Source: Oscillospiraceae bacterium
Lineage (GTDB): Bacteria > Bacillota > Clostridia > Oscillospirales > Ruminococcaceae
Assembly (NCBI GenBank): GCA_024404875.1
Contig: JAKSPK010000009.1
Span: 1-61,932 of the forward strand
DNA: 61,932 nucleotides
Direction of reading: 5' to 3'
The translations under genes and the position numbers were made by a program. This document shows, piece after piece, positions 54,257-61,932 of this stretch (position 1 is the stretch's first letter; the number at the start of each line of letters is the position of its first letter). The notes under the pieces were generated by a model. The model ran no database searches. It was not told where the DNA came from and saw only the letters and a program-made list of their open reading frames with translations.

Positions 54257-55087
54257 ATGTCTATTTTTGATGCGATTATTCAGGCGGTAATACAAGGGCT
54301 GACGGAATTTTTGCCGGTGTCCAGCTCCGGTCATCTGAAGCTCTATCAATCAATCACGGGACAGAGTGTCGAGGAAGGAACCTTTCTGCTCGTGATTCTG
54401 CATCTCGGTACGCTTGTTGCCGTCTGCATAGCATTCTGGGATACGATCTGGGCGCTCATTAAGGAGTTTTTTGCAACGGTCAAGGATGTCTTCACCGGCA
54501 AATTCAAATGGAGTCAGATGAACCCTGACCGCAGAATGCTGGTCATGCTGTTTATCTCGCTGGTGCTGCTCGTTCCGTTCTATCTCATCAAGGATGTCTT
54601 TGAGAATATCTCGCTCCCGATCCTCGGAATTTGCTTCCTGTTCACATCGGCCGAGCTGTTCTTCGCGAGCCGCATTCGCAATTCCAAAAAGACCGCAGGC
54701 GATATTACGGTAAAAGATGCTGTTGTGATCGGATTATTCCAGTGCGCGGCGCTGTTCCCCGGCGTATCGCGTTCCGGCTCGACGATTTCCGGCGGTCTGT
54801 TCAGCGGACTGGAAAAGGAAACCGCTGTGCGCTATTCCTTTGTTCTGGGCATTCCGGCAATTCTCGGCGGATGCTTGGTCGAGATGAAGGATCTGCTGGA
54901 GGGCACGATCGAAGTCAATGTCGGTTCAGCAGCGATTGGATTTGTCGCCGCGGTGATTGTCGGTATACTGGCGATCAAGCTCGTGCAGTGGCTGATCCGC
55001 TCGGATAATTTTATCGTTTTTTCGATCTATACACTTCTTGTCGGTATCGGCACACTGATCTATTGGTTTGTCGCCGCAAGAGGCTGA
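54257..55087 (+). CDS. uppP: Undecaprenyl-diphosphate phosphatase (bacitracin resistance protein type)
   Basis: UppP recycles undecaprenyl diphosphate to the monophosphate carrier for wall synthesis. The 276-residue protein has about seven membrane helices with QGLTEFLPVSSSGHL near the N-terminus and PGVSRSGSTISGGL centrally, both part of the active site. GGAGGTTT precedes the ATG at 54257. It closes the lipid carrier cycle begun by uppS in the other half of the window. Confidence 0.97.
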   Translation: MSIFDAIIQAVIQGLTEFLPVSSSGHLKLYQSITGQSVEEGTFLLVILHLGTLVAVCIAFWDTIWALIKEFFATVKDVFTGKFKWSQMNPDRRMLVMLFISLVLLVPFYLIKDVFENISLPILGICFLFTSAELFFASRIRNSKKTAGDITVKDAVVIGLFQCAALFPGVSRSGSTISGGLFSGLEKETAVRYSFVLGIPAILGGCLVEMKDLLEGTIEVNVGSAAIGFVAAVIVGILAIKLVQWLIRSDNFIVFSIYTLLVGIGTLIYWFVAARG

Positions 55088-55235
55088 AAAAAATATAGGC
55101 AGCACCGCACAAGCCGCCTGACGGTCTGGCGGCACAGCAATTTACTTGTTTTCTAGATTCTGCGCAGCTGGATGATCAGCTCTGTGCGGCATTGCCGATA
55201 GAAAACCTGTACAGCATTATGAAGAAAGGCAGATT

Positions 55236-58007
55236 ATGGCAGCGAAGAAAGCAGCCGGAAAGACCGGCGCAGGTACAAAATCAACCAAGAAAGCAGCTGA
55301 AAAAAAGCAGCCGACACAGCGCGCAACAGCCCGCCGCATGAGTACAGTTGCGCCGAAGAGCAGCGGCAGCAAGGCAGCGGATCCGCCAAAGCCAATAAAC
55401 AATCAGCTGCGGTCGGCGGGGCTTTTATTCATCGGTGCTCTGACTGCGTTGATTGCATTGATTCCCGGTGATCTCATGTGGCGGAAGATGCACGACGGAC
55501 TGCTCGGCTTCTTCGGCATCGGCATTCTGATCGTTCCGGTGATCCTTATTTACACCGGCTATCTGATCGGTCAGGAGCGCAGCAGACTTGCCTCTTACCG
55601 TGCGATCTGGGGCGTCGGCCTTACGCTGGTCGCAAGCGCATTCATGCAGGCATGGTTTGGCGATCCGCTGACAACGGTTGATCCCGTAACCGGCGTCAAA
55701 CAGTCAGTCGAAGATGTGGTCGCGCTGCTCATAGAAAACGGCAAGAGATTTCATGGCGGCGGTCTGCTCTCCGGTATCATCGTGATCCCGCTGCTGAAGG
55801 CATTCGATGTGGTCGGCACGCGCATCATTCTCACACTGTTTGTGATTGTTCTGTTCATGCTTCTGACAAACCGCAGTATCTCGGAGATGCTTGAGCTTGC
55901 TTCGCGTCCTCTGAAATGGTTTGGCAGCGGTATTGTACGGATCGCGACACAGGGCTATGAGGATTTCATTTCCGAAGATGACGAAGATGATGACGAAGAG
56001 GAATACATCGAGGCGGACTATGAGGAAGAGGAAGATCCGGAGGAGGAACCGATTCGTTATATCCGCGGCAGCAGACGCAAGGAGCTTCCGATGAAAGATG
56101 TCATCGTTGTCGAAAGCGAGGAAGAGCCGGAACCGGAGCCCGTGGCCGTGCCGCAGCGGAAGAAGCGTAGGAAGCGCAGCAGCGCAGAGGAACGCGAGCG
56201 CGCTGAGATTGCATTTATGCTCGGCGAAGATATACAGGCGCCGGTGCTTGACCGGCCGGATCTGCGGAATATTGATGTGGATGTCCCCGTTTATGAGGAG
56301 ACGGAGCCGGTTCCGGAATCCGAAATGAATCTTCTCGGCGCGGAGCCGGAGAACAGTGCGGCAGATCTGCTTGATAATGATGAACAGTTTCAGGCGCTGG
56401 TTGCAAAAGCTGCTCAGGAATCCGAAGCGGAGGCAAACCGTCTTCCGTGGCTGGATGAGGAGGGGAGCTGGGATGAACCTGCGGATACATCGGACGAAAC
56501 CGCAGAACCGGAGCTCCCGTATATGGCGCCGCCCGTTACGCTGCTGAATCGTTCGGACAATAGTGCGAACGATGCGGACAAGCAGGCGGAACTGCGCGAA
56601 AAGGGCAAGCTGCTCGTCGATACGCTCGCGAGCTTTGGTGTCAGCGTGCGCATTGTCGGCATCCATAGAGGTCCGACGGTTACACGCTATGAGATTCAGC
56701 CGGCAGCCGGTGTGAAGATTGCGAAGATCACCACGCTTGCAGATGATATCGGCCTGAATCTCGGCGGAAAATCCGTGCGTATTGAAGCGCCGATCCCCGG
56801 CAAGCCCGCTGTCGGCGTTGAGGTGCCGAATAACACGAAGGATACCGTTTCCCTTCGTGAGATGCTGGAATCGGCAGACTTTACCGAATCGCAGAGCAAG
56901 CTGACATTTGCTGTCGGAAAGGACATCGACGGCAGAGTCATCCTCGGCGATATCGCAAAGATGCCGCATATGATTATTGCGGGTACGACCGGTTCAGGTA
57001 AATCTGTCTGTACGAATTCGATCATCATGAGCATTCTGTTCCACGCTTCTCCGAGCGAGGTGCGCCTCATTCTGATCGACCCGAAGGTTGTTGAATTTCA
57101 GCCGTACGACGGCATCCCGCATCTGCTGATTCCGGTCATTACGCAGCCGCAGAAGGCGGCGGGCGCACTGAACTGGGCGGTTTTGGAAATGGAGCGCCGG
57201 TATATGCTTTGTGCGGAATACGGTGTCCGCGATCTCAAGGGCTACAATGCTGTTGCCGACCGCAATCCGGAGCTGGAAAAGCTTCCGCAGATCGTTATTA
57301 TTATTGACGAGTTCGCTGATTTGATGATGACAAGCAGCAAGGAGGTCGAGGCGGCGGTCATTCGCATTGCACAGAAAGCGCGTGCGGCGGGCATTCATCT
57401 GATTATTGCAACGCAGCGTCCGACTGTCGATGTCATCACAGGACTGATCAAGTCGAATGTTCCGAGCCGGATCGGTATGAGCGTGAAATCTGCTACGGAT
57501 TCGCGCACGATCCTCGATACCGGCGGCGCAGAAACGCTGCTTGGCAACGGCGACCTGCTGTTCTATCCGAACGGCTGGCGCGAGCCGCGCAGAGTACAGG
57601 GCTGCTTCGTCTCGGACAGCGAGGTTGAGGCAGTGACATCGTTCCTGAAATCAAACGGAAAATCGGAATATGACAGCGCGATTATGGATGCAGTTGAGCA
57701 GGCAATCCCTGCCGGCAAGGGAGACAAGCAGATCTCCGATGATGATATCGGCGAGTTGACCGGCGATGAAGCCCTGGTCTTTAAGGCTGCGGAAACCTTC
57801 GTTGATGCAGGACAGATTTCGACGACTGCGTTACAGCGCCGTCTGCGGCTCGGCTATGCGAAGGCCGGACGCATCATTGATATCATGGAAGAGCGCGGCA
57901 TCATCGGGCCTTCTGAGGGCGCGAAGCCGCGAAAGGTCATCATGACGCCGCAGGAATTCACCGAATGGAAGCTGCGGCTGGCATCAAAGGGCAGTAAGGT
58001 TGAATAA
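55236..58007 (+). CDS. DNA translocase FtsK/SpoIIIE
   Basis: This septal motor pumps chromosomal DNA during division or into the forespore. The 923-residue protein has a lysine- and alanine-rich N-terminus and four membrane helices (about 60-190). A highly acidic linker (about 245-270 and 290-310) leads to the RecA-like motor with Walker A GTTGSGKSV at 583 and Walker B IIIIDEFADLM near 690. A C-terminal winged-helix gamma domain is intact (ISTTALQRRLRLGYAKAGRIIDIMEERGIIGP). AAAGG precedes the ATG. FtsK and SpoIIIE cannot be told apart by sequence alone. Confidence 0.95.
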   Translation: MAAKKAAGKTGAGTKSTKKAAEKKQPTQRATARRMSTVAPKSSGSKAADPPKPINNQLRSAGLLFIGALTALIALIPGDLMWRKMHDGLLGFFGIGILIVPVILIYTGYLIGQERSRLASYRAIWGVGLTLVASAFMQAWFGDPLTTVDPVTGVKQSVEDVVALLIENGKRFHGGGLLSGIIVIPLLKAFDVVGTRIILTLFVIVLFMLLTNRSISEMLELASRPLKWFGSGIVRIATQGYEDFISEDDEDDDEEEYIEADYEEEEDPEEEPIRYIRGSRRKELPMKDVIVVESEEEPEPEPVAVPQRKKRRKRSSAEERERAEIAFMLGEDIQAPVLDRPDLRNIDVDVPVYEETEPVPESEMNLLGAEPENSAADLLDNDEQFQALVAKAAQESEAEANRLPWLDEEGSWDEPADTSDETAEPELPYMAPPVTLLNRSDNSANDADKQAELREKGKLLVDTLASFGVSVRIVGIHRGPTVTRYEIQPAAGVKIAKITTLADDIGLNLGGKSVRIEAPIPGKPAVGVEVPNNTKDTVSLREMLESADFTESQSKLTFAVGKDIDGRVILGDIAKMPHMIIAGTTGSGKSVCTNSIIMSILFHASPSEVRLILIDPKVVEFQPYDGIPHLLIPVITQPQKAAGALNWAVLEMERRYMLCAEYGVRDLKGYNAVADRNPELEKLPQIVIIIDEFADLMMTSSKEVEAAVIRIAQKARAAGIHLIIATQRPTVDVITGLIKSNVPSRIGMSVKSATDSRTILDTGGAETLLGNGDLLFYPNGWREPRRVQGCFVSDSEVEAVTSFLKSNGKSEYDSAIMDAVEQAIPAGKGDKQISDDDIGELTGDEALVFKAAETFVDAGQISTTALQRRLRLGYAKAGRIIDIMEERGIIGPSEGAKPRKVIMTPQEFTEWKLRLASKGSKVE

Positions 58008-58012
58008 ATAGA

Positions 58013-58060
58013 TGAGACCTGTGAACGGAAATCATCGTGTGAAAACGAGAAAAGTTTTCG
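58013..58060 (+). repeat. Nested inverted repeats downstream of the translocase gene
   Basis: AGACCTG pairs with CAGGTCT, enclosing GAAAAC/GTTTTC. No T-run follows. It may be a transcript-end structure. The remainder of the 230-base gap has a second hairpin (AACGGC/GCCGTT) and the next promoter. Confidence 0.4.
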
Positions 58061-58198
58061 GTCAGGTCTTGCGTTATCAGCAACAGAAAGCCCGTTATTC
58101 TGCAAACTGAAGCACAAATAACGGCAGCGGCGGGAGTTGCAGTAAATCATGCAAAAAAACGGCGTCTGGCAGACAGATGCCGTTCCGCCTGTGTATAT

Positions 58199-58207
58199 TG
58201 GTATGAT
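58199..58207 (+). promoter_or_regulatory. Extended -10 promoter of the YgiQ gene
   Basis: TGGTATGAT fits the TGn-TATAAT extended -10 form; no good -35 element is present. The start codon is 30 bases downstream. Confidence 0.5.
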
Positions 58208-58237
58208 AGAATATGGTGAAAAGAGGCGTGTGAAAAT

Positions 58238-60139
58238 ATGAACGGATTTTTACCCGTGACGGCCGAGGAACTTGCAGAACGCGGCATTACGCAGCCTGAT
58301 TTTGTCTATGTCTGCGGCGATGCCTATGTCGATCATCCAAGTTTCGGTGCGGCGATTATTTGCCGGATACTGGAACGAGAGGGGTATTCCGTTGCAATGC
58401 TGGCGCAGCCGGACTGGAAGACTGACCGTGATTTTAAGCGCTTCGGTGCGCCGCGGCTGGCATTTCTGGTTAGTGCAGGCAATATTGACAGTATGGTTGC
58501 ACATTATACCTCTGCGAAAAAGCGCCGCTCCGATGATGCCTATTCGCCTGGCTGCAAGGCGGGCAGACGGCCGGACAGAGCCGTTACCGTATATTGTCAA
58601 AAACTGCGCAGCATCTATGGAAATACTGTGCCGATCCTCATCGGCGGACTGGAAGCCTCGCTCCGGCGCTTTGCGCATTATGACTATTGGGATGACAGCG
58701 TACACCCCTCCGTGCTGCTGGAAAGCGGTGCGGATATTCTTAGCTTTGGCATGGGTGAGCACAGCATGATCGAGCTGGCGAATCTGCTGAATGACGGTGT
58801 GCCGGTCAGCGAGATCCGCGATGTCCGCGGCACCTGCTATTTCTGCGATCCGTCGGAAACGCCGTTTGGTGCGGCGGAATGCCCGTCCTATGAGCAGGTG
58901 CGCGACAAAAAGGAAGCCTACGCAAAAGCCTGCCGAATCCAGTATGATCAGCAGGACGAGATTTATGGCAAGCGTATCATTCAGCGTCACGGCAACAAAA
59001 TGCTCGTGCAGAATCCGCCAGCAACATCGCTGACGCAGGAGGAATTTGACTCGGTCTACACGCTGCCGTTCATGCGTACTTATCATCCGATGTACGAGGC
59101 AGAGGGCGGCGTTCCTGCGATCAAGGAGGTGCGTTTCTCTATCACGCATAACCGCGGCTGCTTCGGCTTCTGCAATTTCTGCTCGATCGCGCTGCACCAG
59201 GGCAGACGCGTGATAACACGCTCAGAGGAATCCGTGATCGAAGAAGCGAAGTATCTGACGACGCTGCCGGATTTCAAGGGCTATCTGCACGATGTCGGCG
59301 GTCCGACGGCCAATTTCCGCCATCCCTCCTGCAAAAAGCAATTACAGCACGGACTCTGCCGCGGAAGAAAATGCCTTGCACCGGAGCCATGCAAAAACCT
59401 TGAAGCCGATCATCAGGATTATCTGCGGCTTCTGCGAAATCTTCGCGCCCTGCCGAAGATCAAGCGCGTCTTCATCCGCAGCGGTATTCGCTTTGACTAT
59501 CTGCTTGCTGATCAGAACGACGAATTCTTCCGGGAACTGGTGCGGCATCATGTCAGCGGACAGCTCAAAGTTGCGCCGGAGCATTGCTCGAATCATGTGC
59601 TGGATAAAATGGGCAAGCCGCATATCGAGTATTACAAGACATTTCAGAAACGGTTTTATGAATTGACAAAATCAATGGGAAAGGAACAGTATCTCGTGCC
59701 GTATCTGATGAGCAGTCATCCGGGCAGCACGCTGAAGGATGCTGTTGAGCTGGCCTGTTTCCTGAAATCGGAGGGTATCCATCCGGAACAGGTGCAGGAT
59801 TTCTATCCGACGCCCGGCACGATCTCGACCTGTATGTTCTGCACCGGCCTTGATCCCTATACAATGGAGCCGGTCTATGTGCCGCGCTCTGCAAAGGAAA
59901 AGGCGGAGCAGCGGGCGATGCTGCAATACTACAAGCCGGAGAATTATGCCGTGATCCGGCAGGCACTCATGAAGATCGGCAGGCGTGATCTGATCGGAAG
60001 CGGGCCGAAATGTCTTGTGCCGGATGCTCCGCATGCGCAGAAGACTACCGGCAGACCGCAGCCGCATTCGCAGAAAAAGAATGCAGGGCGTACTTCTGCC
60101 GGACAACATGAAAAAAGGCATCCGCGCGGCAAAAAGTAA
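58238..60139 (+). CDS. YgiQ family radical SAM protein
   Basis: The 633-residue protein belongs to the YgiQ family, whose reaction is unknown. An N-terminal domain (DFVYVCGDAYVDHPSFGAAIICRILE) precedes the radical SAM core, where Cys308, Cys312 and Cys315 (CFGFCNFC) hold the iron-sulfur cluster. FYPTPGTISTCMFCTG near 510 is a late family motif. The last 40 residues are basic and low-complexity. AGAGG lies 11 bases before the ATG. It has its own weak promoter. Confidence 0.93.
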   Translation: MNGFLPVTAEELAERGITQPDFVYVCGDAYVDHPSFGAAIICRILEREGYSVAMLAQPDWKTDRDFKRFGAPRLAFLVSAGNIDSMVAHYTSAKKRRSDDAYSPGCKAGRRPDRAVTVYCQKLRSIYGNTVPILIGGLEASLRRFAHYDYWDDSVHPSVLLESGADILSFGMGEHSMIELANLLNDGVPVSEIRDVRGTCYFCDPSETPFGAAECPSYEQVRDKKEAYAKACRIQYDQQDEIYGKRIIQRHGNKMLVQNPPATSLTQEEFDSVYTLPFMRTYHPMYEAEGGVPAIKEVRFSITHNRGCFGFCNFCSIALHQGRRVITRSEESVIEEAKYLTTLPDFKGYLHDVGGPTANFRHPSCKKQLQHGLCRGRKCLAPEPCKNLEADHQDYLRLLRNLRALPKIKRVFIRSGIRFDYLLADQNDEFFRELVRHHVSGQLKVAPEHCSNHVLDKMGKPHIEYYKTFQKRFYELTKSMGKEQYLVPYLMSSHPGSTLKDAVELACFLKSEGIHPEQVQDFYPTPGTISTCMFCTGLDPYTMEPVYVPRSAKEKAEQRAMLQYYKPENYAVIRQALMKIGRRDLIGSGPKCLVPDAPHAQKTTGRPQPHSQKKNAGRTSAGQHEKRHPRGKK

Positions 60140-60150
60140 TTTTGCCAGTC

Positions 60151-60171
60151 ATCTCCTTGAATCAAGGAGAT
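60151..60171 (+). repeat. Hairpin that could hide a ribosome site
   Basis: ATCTCCTTG and CAAGGAGAT pair perfectly around AAT. The right arm contains AAGGAG, six bases before an ATG at 60176 that opens a 34-codon frame. In another frame the same stretch (to a TAA at 60295) reads as a protein-like tail without a start, possibly a gene remnant. Confidence 0.5.
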
Positions 60172-60316
60172 TGTGATGAGACTGAAAGCGATCTTTATGA
60201 CCGCGGCACTGAGAAAAACGGCCGCTGTCAGCTTACAATCAAGGACAATGCAGCAGACGGTATCACAGCGATCACGCTGACTGATGCCGGAACATAAAGG
60301 AAAGGCGGGCTATGAT

Positions 60317-60547
60317 ATGGCAATGATCCTCGACCGATTTGAGGGCGATTATGCCGTGCTGGAGATCACCGACGAGACCGGTGCGGTCGTATATAAAAAT
60401 CTCCCTGCCGACTGGCTTCCGGAGGATGCCGCTGAGGGGGATGTGCTTGTGAAAGCGGAGGGAAGATATGTGATCGACTCCTATGAGACTGAAAAGCGCC
60501 GCGCAGCTGCGGCGGCCAGACTCCGCGCAGTACAGGGTAATCTATGA
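60317..60547 (+). CDS. DUF3006 family protein
   Basis: This 76-residue protein matches DUF3006: MILDRFEGDYAVLEITDETG then VxxKNLPADWLPEDAAEGDVL. It forms a small beta-rich domain of unknown function common in Firmicutes. Start at 60317 or the in-frame ATG 60323; neither has an ideal site. Its stop overlaps the next gene's ATG as ATGA, so the two are coupled. Confidence 0.85.
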   Translation: MAMILDRFEGDYAVLEITDETGAVVYKNLPADWLPEDAAEGDVLVKAEGRYVIDSYETEKRRAAAAARLRAVQGNL

Positions 60548-61770
60548 TGTATGATCTGTTGATCGTTGGAGGCGGCGCGGCCGGACTGTTTGCGGCAGTG
60601 ACTGCTGCCCGTCGCGGAAAGAGCGTGTTGATCTGTGATGCGAATGACCGTCTGGGGCATAAGCTTTCGATCACCGGCAAGGGACGCTGTAATCTTACAA
60701 ACAACTGTGATCCAGATACGCTGATGCAGAATATCCCGCGCAATCCGCGGTTTCTGTATTCGGTGTTTTCGCGTTGTACGCCGCAGGATGTCATGGCGTT
60801 TTTTGAGGCGGAGGGCGTTCCGCTGAAAACGGAGCGCGGCAGACGCGTTTTTCCGCAGAGCGATAAAGCGCAGGATATCGTGCAGGCGTTGGTGTCCGCG
60901 GCAGAGCGCGCAAAGGTTGAGATAAGGCTCGGAGCATCTGTCCGGAGACTCATAACAGAGGATGACACCTGTACCGGCGTGCAGCTCGCGGATGGCACGG
61001 TGTTGTCTGCGGCTGCAATATTGCTCGCGACCGGCGGCATGAGTTATCCGCGGACAGGTTCCCGCGGGGGCGGATACCGTCTGGCGGAGCAGGCTGGGCA
61101 TACGGTCACGATACCGCAGCCGTCATTGATCCCACTGGAGACTGCCGGAAACGATGCACAGGAAATGCAGGGGCTTTCGTTGAAGAATGTCACGCTGACC
61201 GTGACGCGCGGCAAAAAAATACTGTTTACCGAGATGGGTGAAATGCTGTTTACACATTTCGGCGTATCCGGTCCGCTGGTGCTGTCTGCGAGTGCGCGTA
61301 TGGATGCGGCCAAGCTTGCTGATACACTGCTGTCGGTCGATCTGAAACCGGCGCTTTCGCCGGAGCAGCTTGATGCGCGGATTCTGCGGGATTTTGCAGA
61401 GGTGCCGAACCGCGCCGTCAGCAATATCCTGAAATCGCTGTTGCCCGCGTCGATGATACCGGTCATGCTGCGGCGTGCGGGAATACCGTCGGAGAAAAAA
61501 GCACATGACATCACCAAAGCTGAGCGACTTGCGCTTTGTGGTGCGGTTAAAAAGTTCACCTTGCAGCCGACCGCGATGCGGCCGATCGCCGAGGCGATCA
61601 TCACGCGCGGCGGTGTTTCGGTCAAAGAAATCAATCCGAATACAATGGAATCGAAGCGCATTCGCCGATTGTATTTTGCGGGTGAGCTGATTGATGTCGA
61701 TGCATACACCGGCGGCTATAATCTCCAGATCGCCTTTGCGACCGGCTTTGCTGCGGGAAGTTCAGTGTGA
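60544..61770 (+). CDS. HI0933/YhiN-family NAD(P)/FAD-dependent oxidoreductase
   Basis: The 408-residue flavoprotein starts with the FAD-binding LLIVGGGAAGLFAAVTAARRGKSVLICD. It has the family hallmark GHKLSITGKGRCNLTNN, LATGGMSYPRTGSRGGGY, and the closing ITRGGVSVKEINPNTMESKRIRRLYFAGELIDVDAYTGGYNLQIAFATG. Its substrate is unknown for most members; some gut members (BaiN-like) act on bile acids, which this sequence cannot decide. It overlaps the DUF3006 stop. Confidence 0.92.
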   Translation: MMYDLLIVGGGAAGLFAAVTAARRGKSVLICDANDRLGHKLSITGKGRCNLTNNCDPDTLMQNIPRNPRFLYSVFSRCTPQDVMAFFEAEGVPLKTERGRRVFPQSDKAQDIVQALVSAAERAKVEIRLGASVRRLITEDDTCTGVQLADGTVLSAAAILLATGGMSYPRTGSRGGGYRLAEQAGHTVTIPQPSLIPLETAGNDAQEMQGLSLKNVTLTVTRGKKILFTEMGEMLFTHFGVSGPLVLSASARMDAAKLADTLLSVDLKPALSPEQLDARILRDFAEVPNRAVSNILKSLLPASMIPVMLRRAGIPSEKKAHDITKAERLALCGAVKKFTLQPTAMRPIAEAIITRGGVSVKEINPNTMESKRIRRLYFAGELIDVDAYTGGYNLQIAFATGFAAGSSV

Positions 61771-61791
61771 CTGCCGCAGAAAGGAGACACC

Positions 61792-61932
61792 ATGTCAACT
61801 GATCAGAAGGTCGGGAGCGTCTTTTTCCTTCTGGCCGTATGCTCCCTCTCCATGTATGTGTTTGTGGCAGCACTGCCGGTGTTTCTGGTTTCTCTCATCG
61901 TCACACTCTGTCTCTGGCCGGAGAACGGAACG
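61792..61932 (+). CDS. Membrane protein, cut by the right edge
   Basis: The first 47 codons are present and open to the window end. They encode a short polar start (MSTDQKVGS) and a long hydrophobic stretch of about 30 residues, typical of a multi-pass membrane protein. AAAGGAG lies six bases before the ATG. Identity cannot be determined from this fragment. Confidence 0.7.
   Translation, partial: MSTDQKVGSVFFLLAVCSLSMYVFVAALPVFLVSLIVTLCLWPENGT

Noticed and set aside
55704-56969. Minus-strand frame of about 420 codons opposite the translocase gene
   Set aside because: It mirrors the acidic linker codons of the translocase and has no independent evidence.

Overview
The window is a chromosomal segment of a Gram-positive, low-to-moderate GC (roughly half G+C by eye) Firmicute, most likely a Clostridia member of the Ruminococcaceae/Oscillospiraceae type. 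The basis is PolC-type DNA polymerase III, a short HisG with HisZ, a SigH-like sigma factor, a PASTA-containing SpoVD/PBP2x-like transpeptidase, DUF4317, DIP1984 and DUF1858 proteins, strong AGGAGG-type ribosome binding sites and textbook SigA promoters. The genus cannot be fixed from the sequence alone. No tRNA, rRNA, CRISPR array, insertion sequence or phage was seen.

Layout. 0.3-5.8 kb (minus): an AraC-type regulator, the rplJ-rplL operon behind an L10 leader with attenuator, and a queuosine-precursor operon (queD-queE-folE-queC-queF) behind a preQ1-I riboswitch and terminator. 6.1-11.2 kb (plus): an AT-richer membrane-anchored PstS-like protein, then a copper operon (csoR, a CopA ATPase with a CopZ-like domain fused at its C-terminus, nitroreductase) controlled by a duplicated CsoR operator. 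11.2-19.9 kb (minus): ligA, a GNAT gene, a Cys-rich unknown, and a partial histidine operon hisZ-hisG-hisD-hisC-hisI-hisE with a palindrome at its start site. 19.9-32.5 kb (minus): the conserved pyrH-frr-uppS-cdsA-dxr-rseP-(two membrane unknowns)-ispG-polC cluster, linking nucleotide, ribosome recycling, isoprenoid/undecaprenyl, phospholipid, proteolysis and replication functions.

A 1.2 kb non-coding, repeat-rich strand-switch region (32.5-33.7 kb) separates this from the plus-strand half. That half starts with a division and cell wall (dcw) cluster: mraZ-rsmH-ftsL-pbp-murE-mraY-ftsW-nudix-murG-murA-ftsQ-ftsZ, without ftsA, murC, murD, murF or sepF. It continues with a DivIVA-like hendecad coiled-coil protein translationally coupled to a lone fumarase beta-type subunit, a SigH-like sigma factor, small zinc/redox proteins, DUF4317, DIP1984, uppP, ftsK/spoIIIE, a YgiQ radical SAM protein, DUF3006, a HI0933-family flavoprotein and a membrane protein cut by the window edge.

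The most interesting unexplained signals are RNA- or DNA-level structures around the division genes. These are a structured mraZ leader with a T-box-like UGGUACC and a ribosome-site-sequestering hairpin; a multi-hairpin, terminator-ended 346-nt spacer before the pbp gene that shares a 14-nt motif with the mraZ leader; a repeated DnaA-box-like block before ftsQ; and an orphan structured RNA candidate before uppP. All are inferences from base pairing and need comparative or transcript data.
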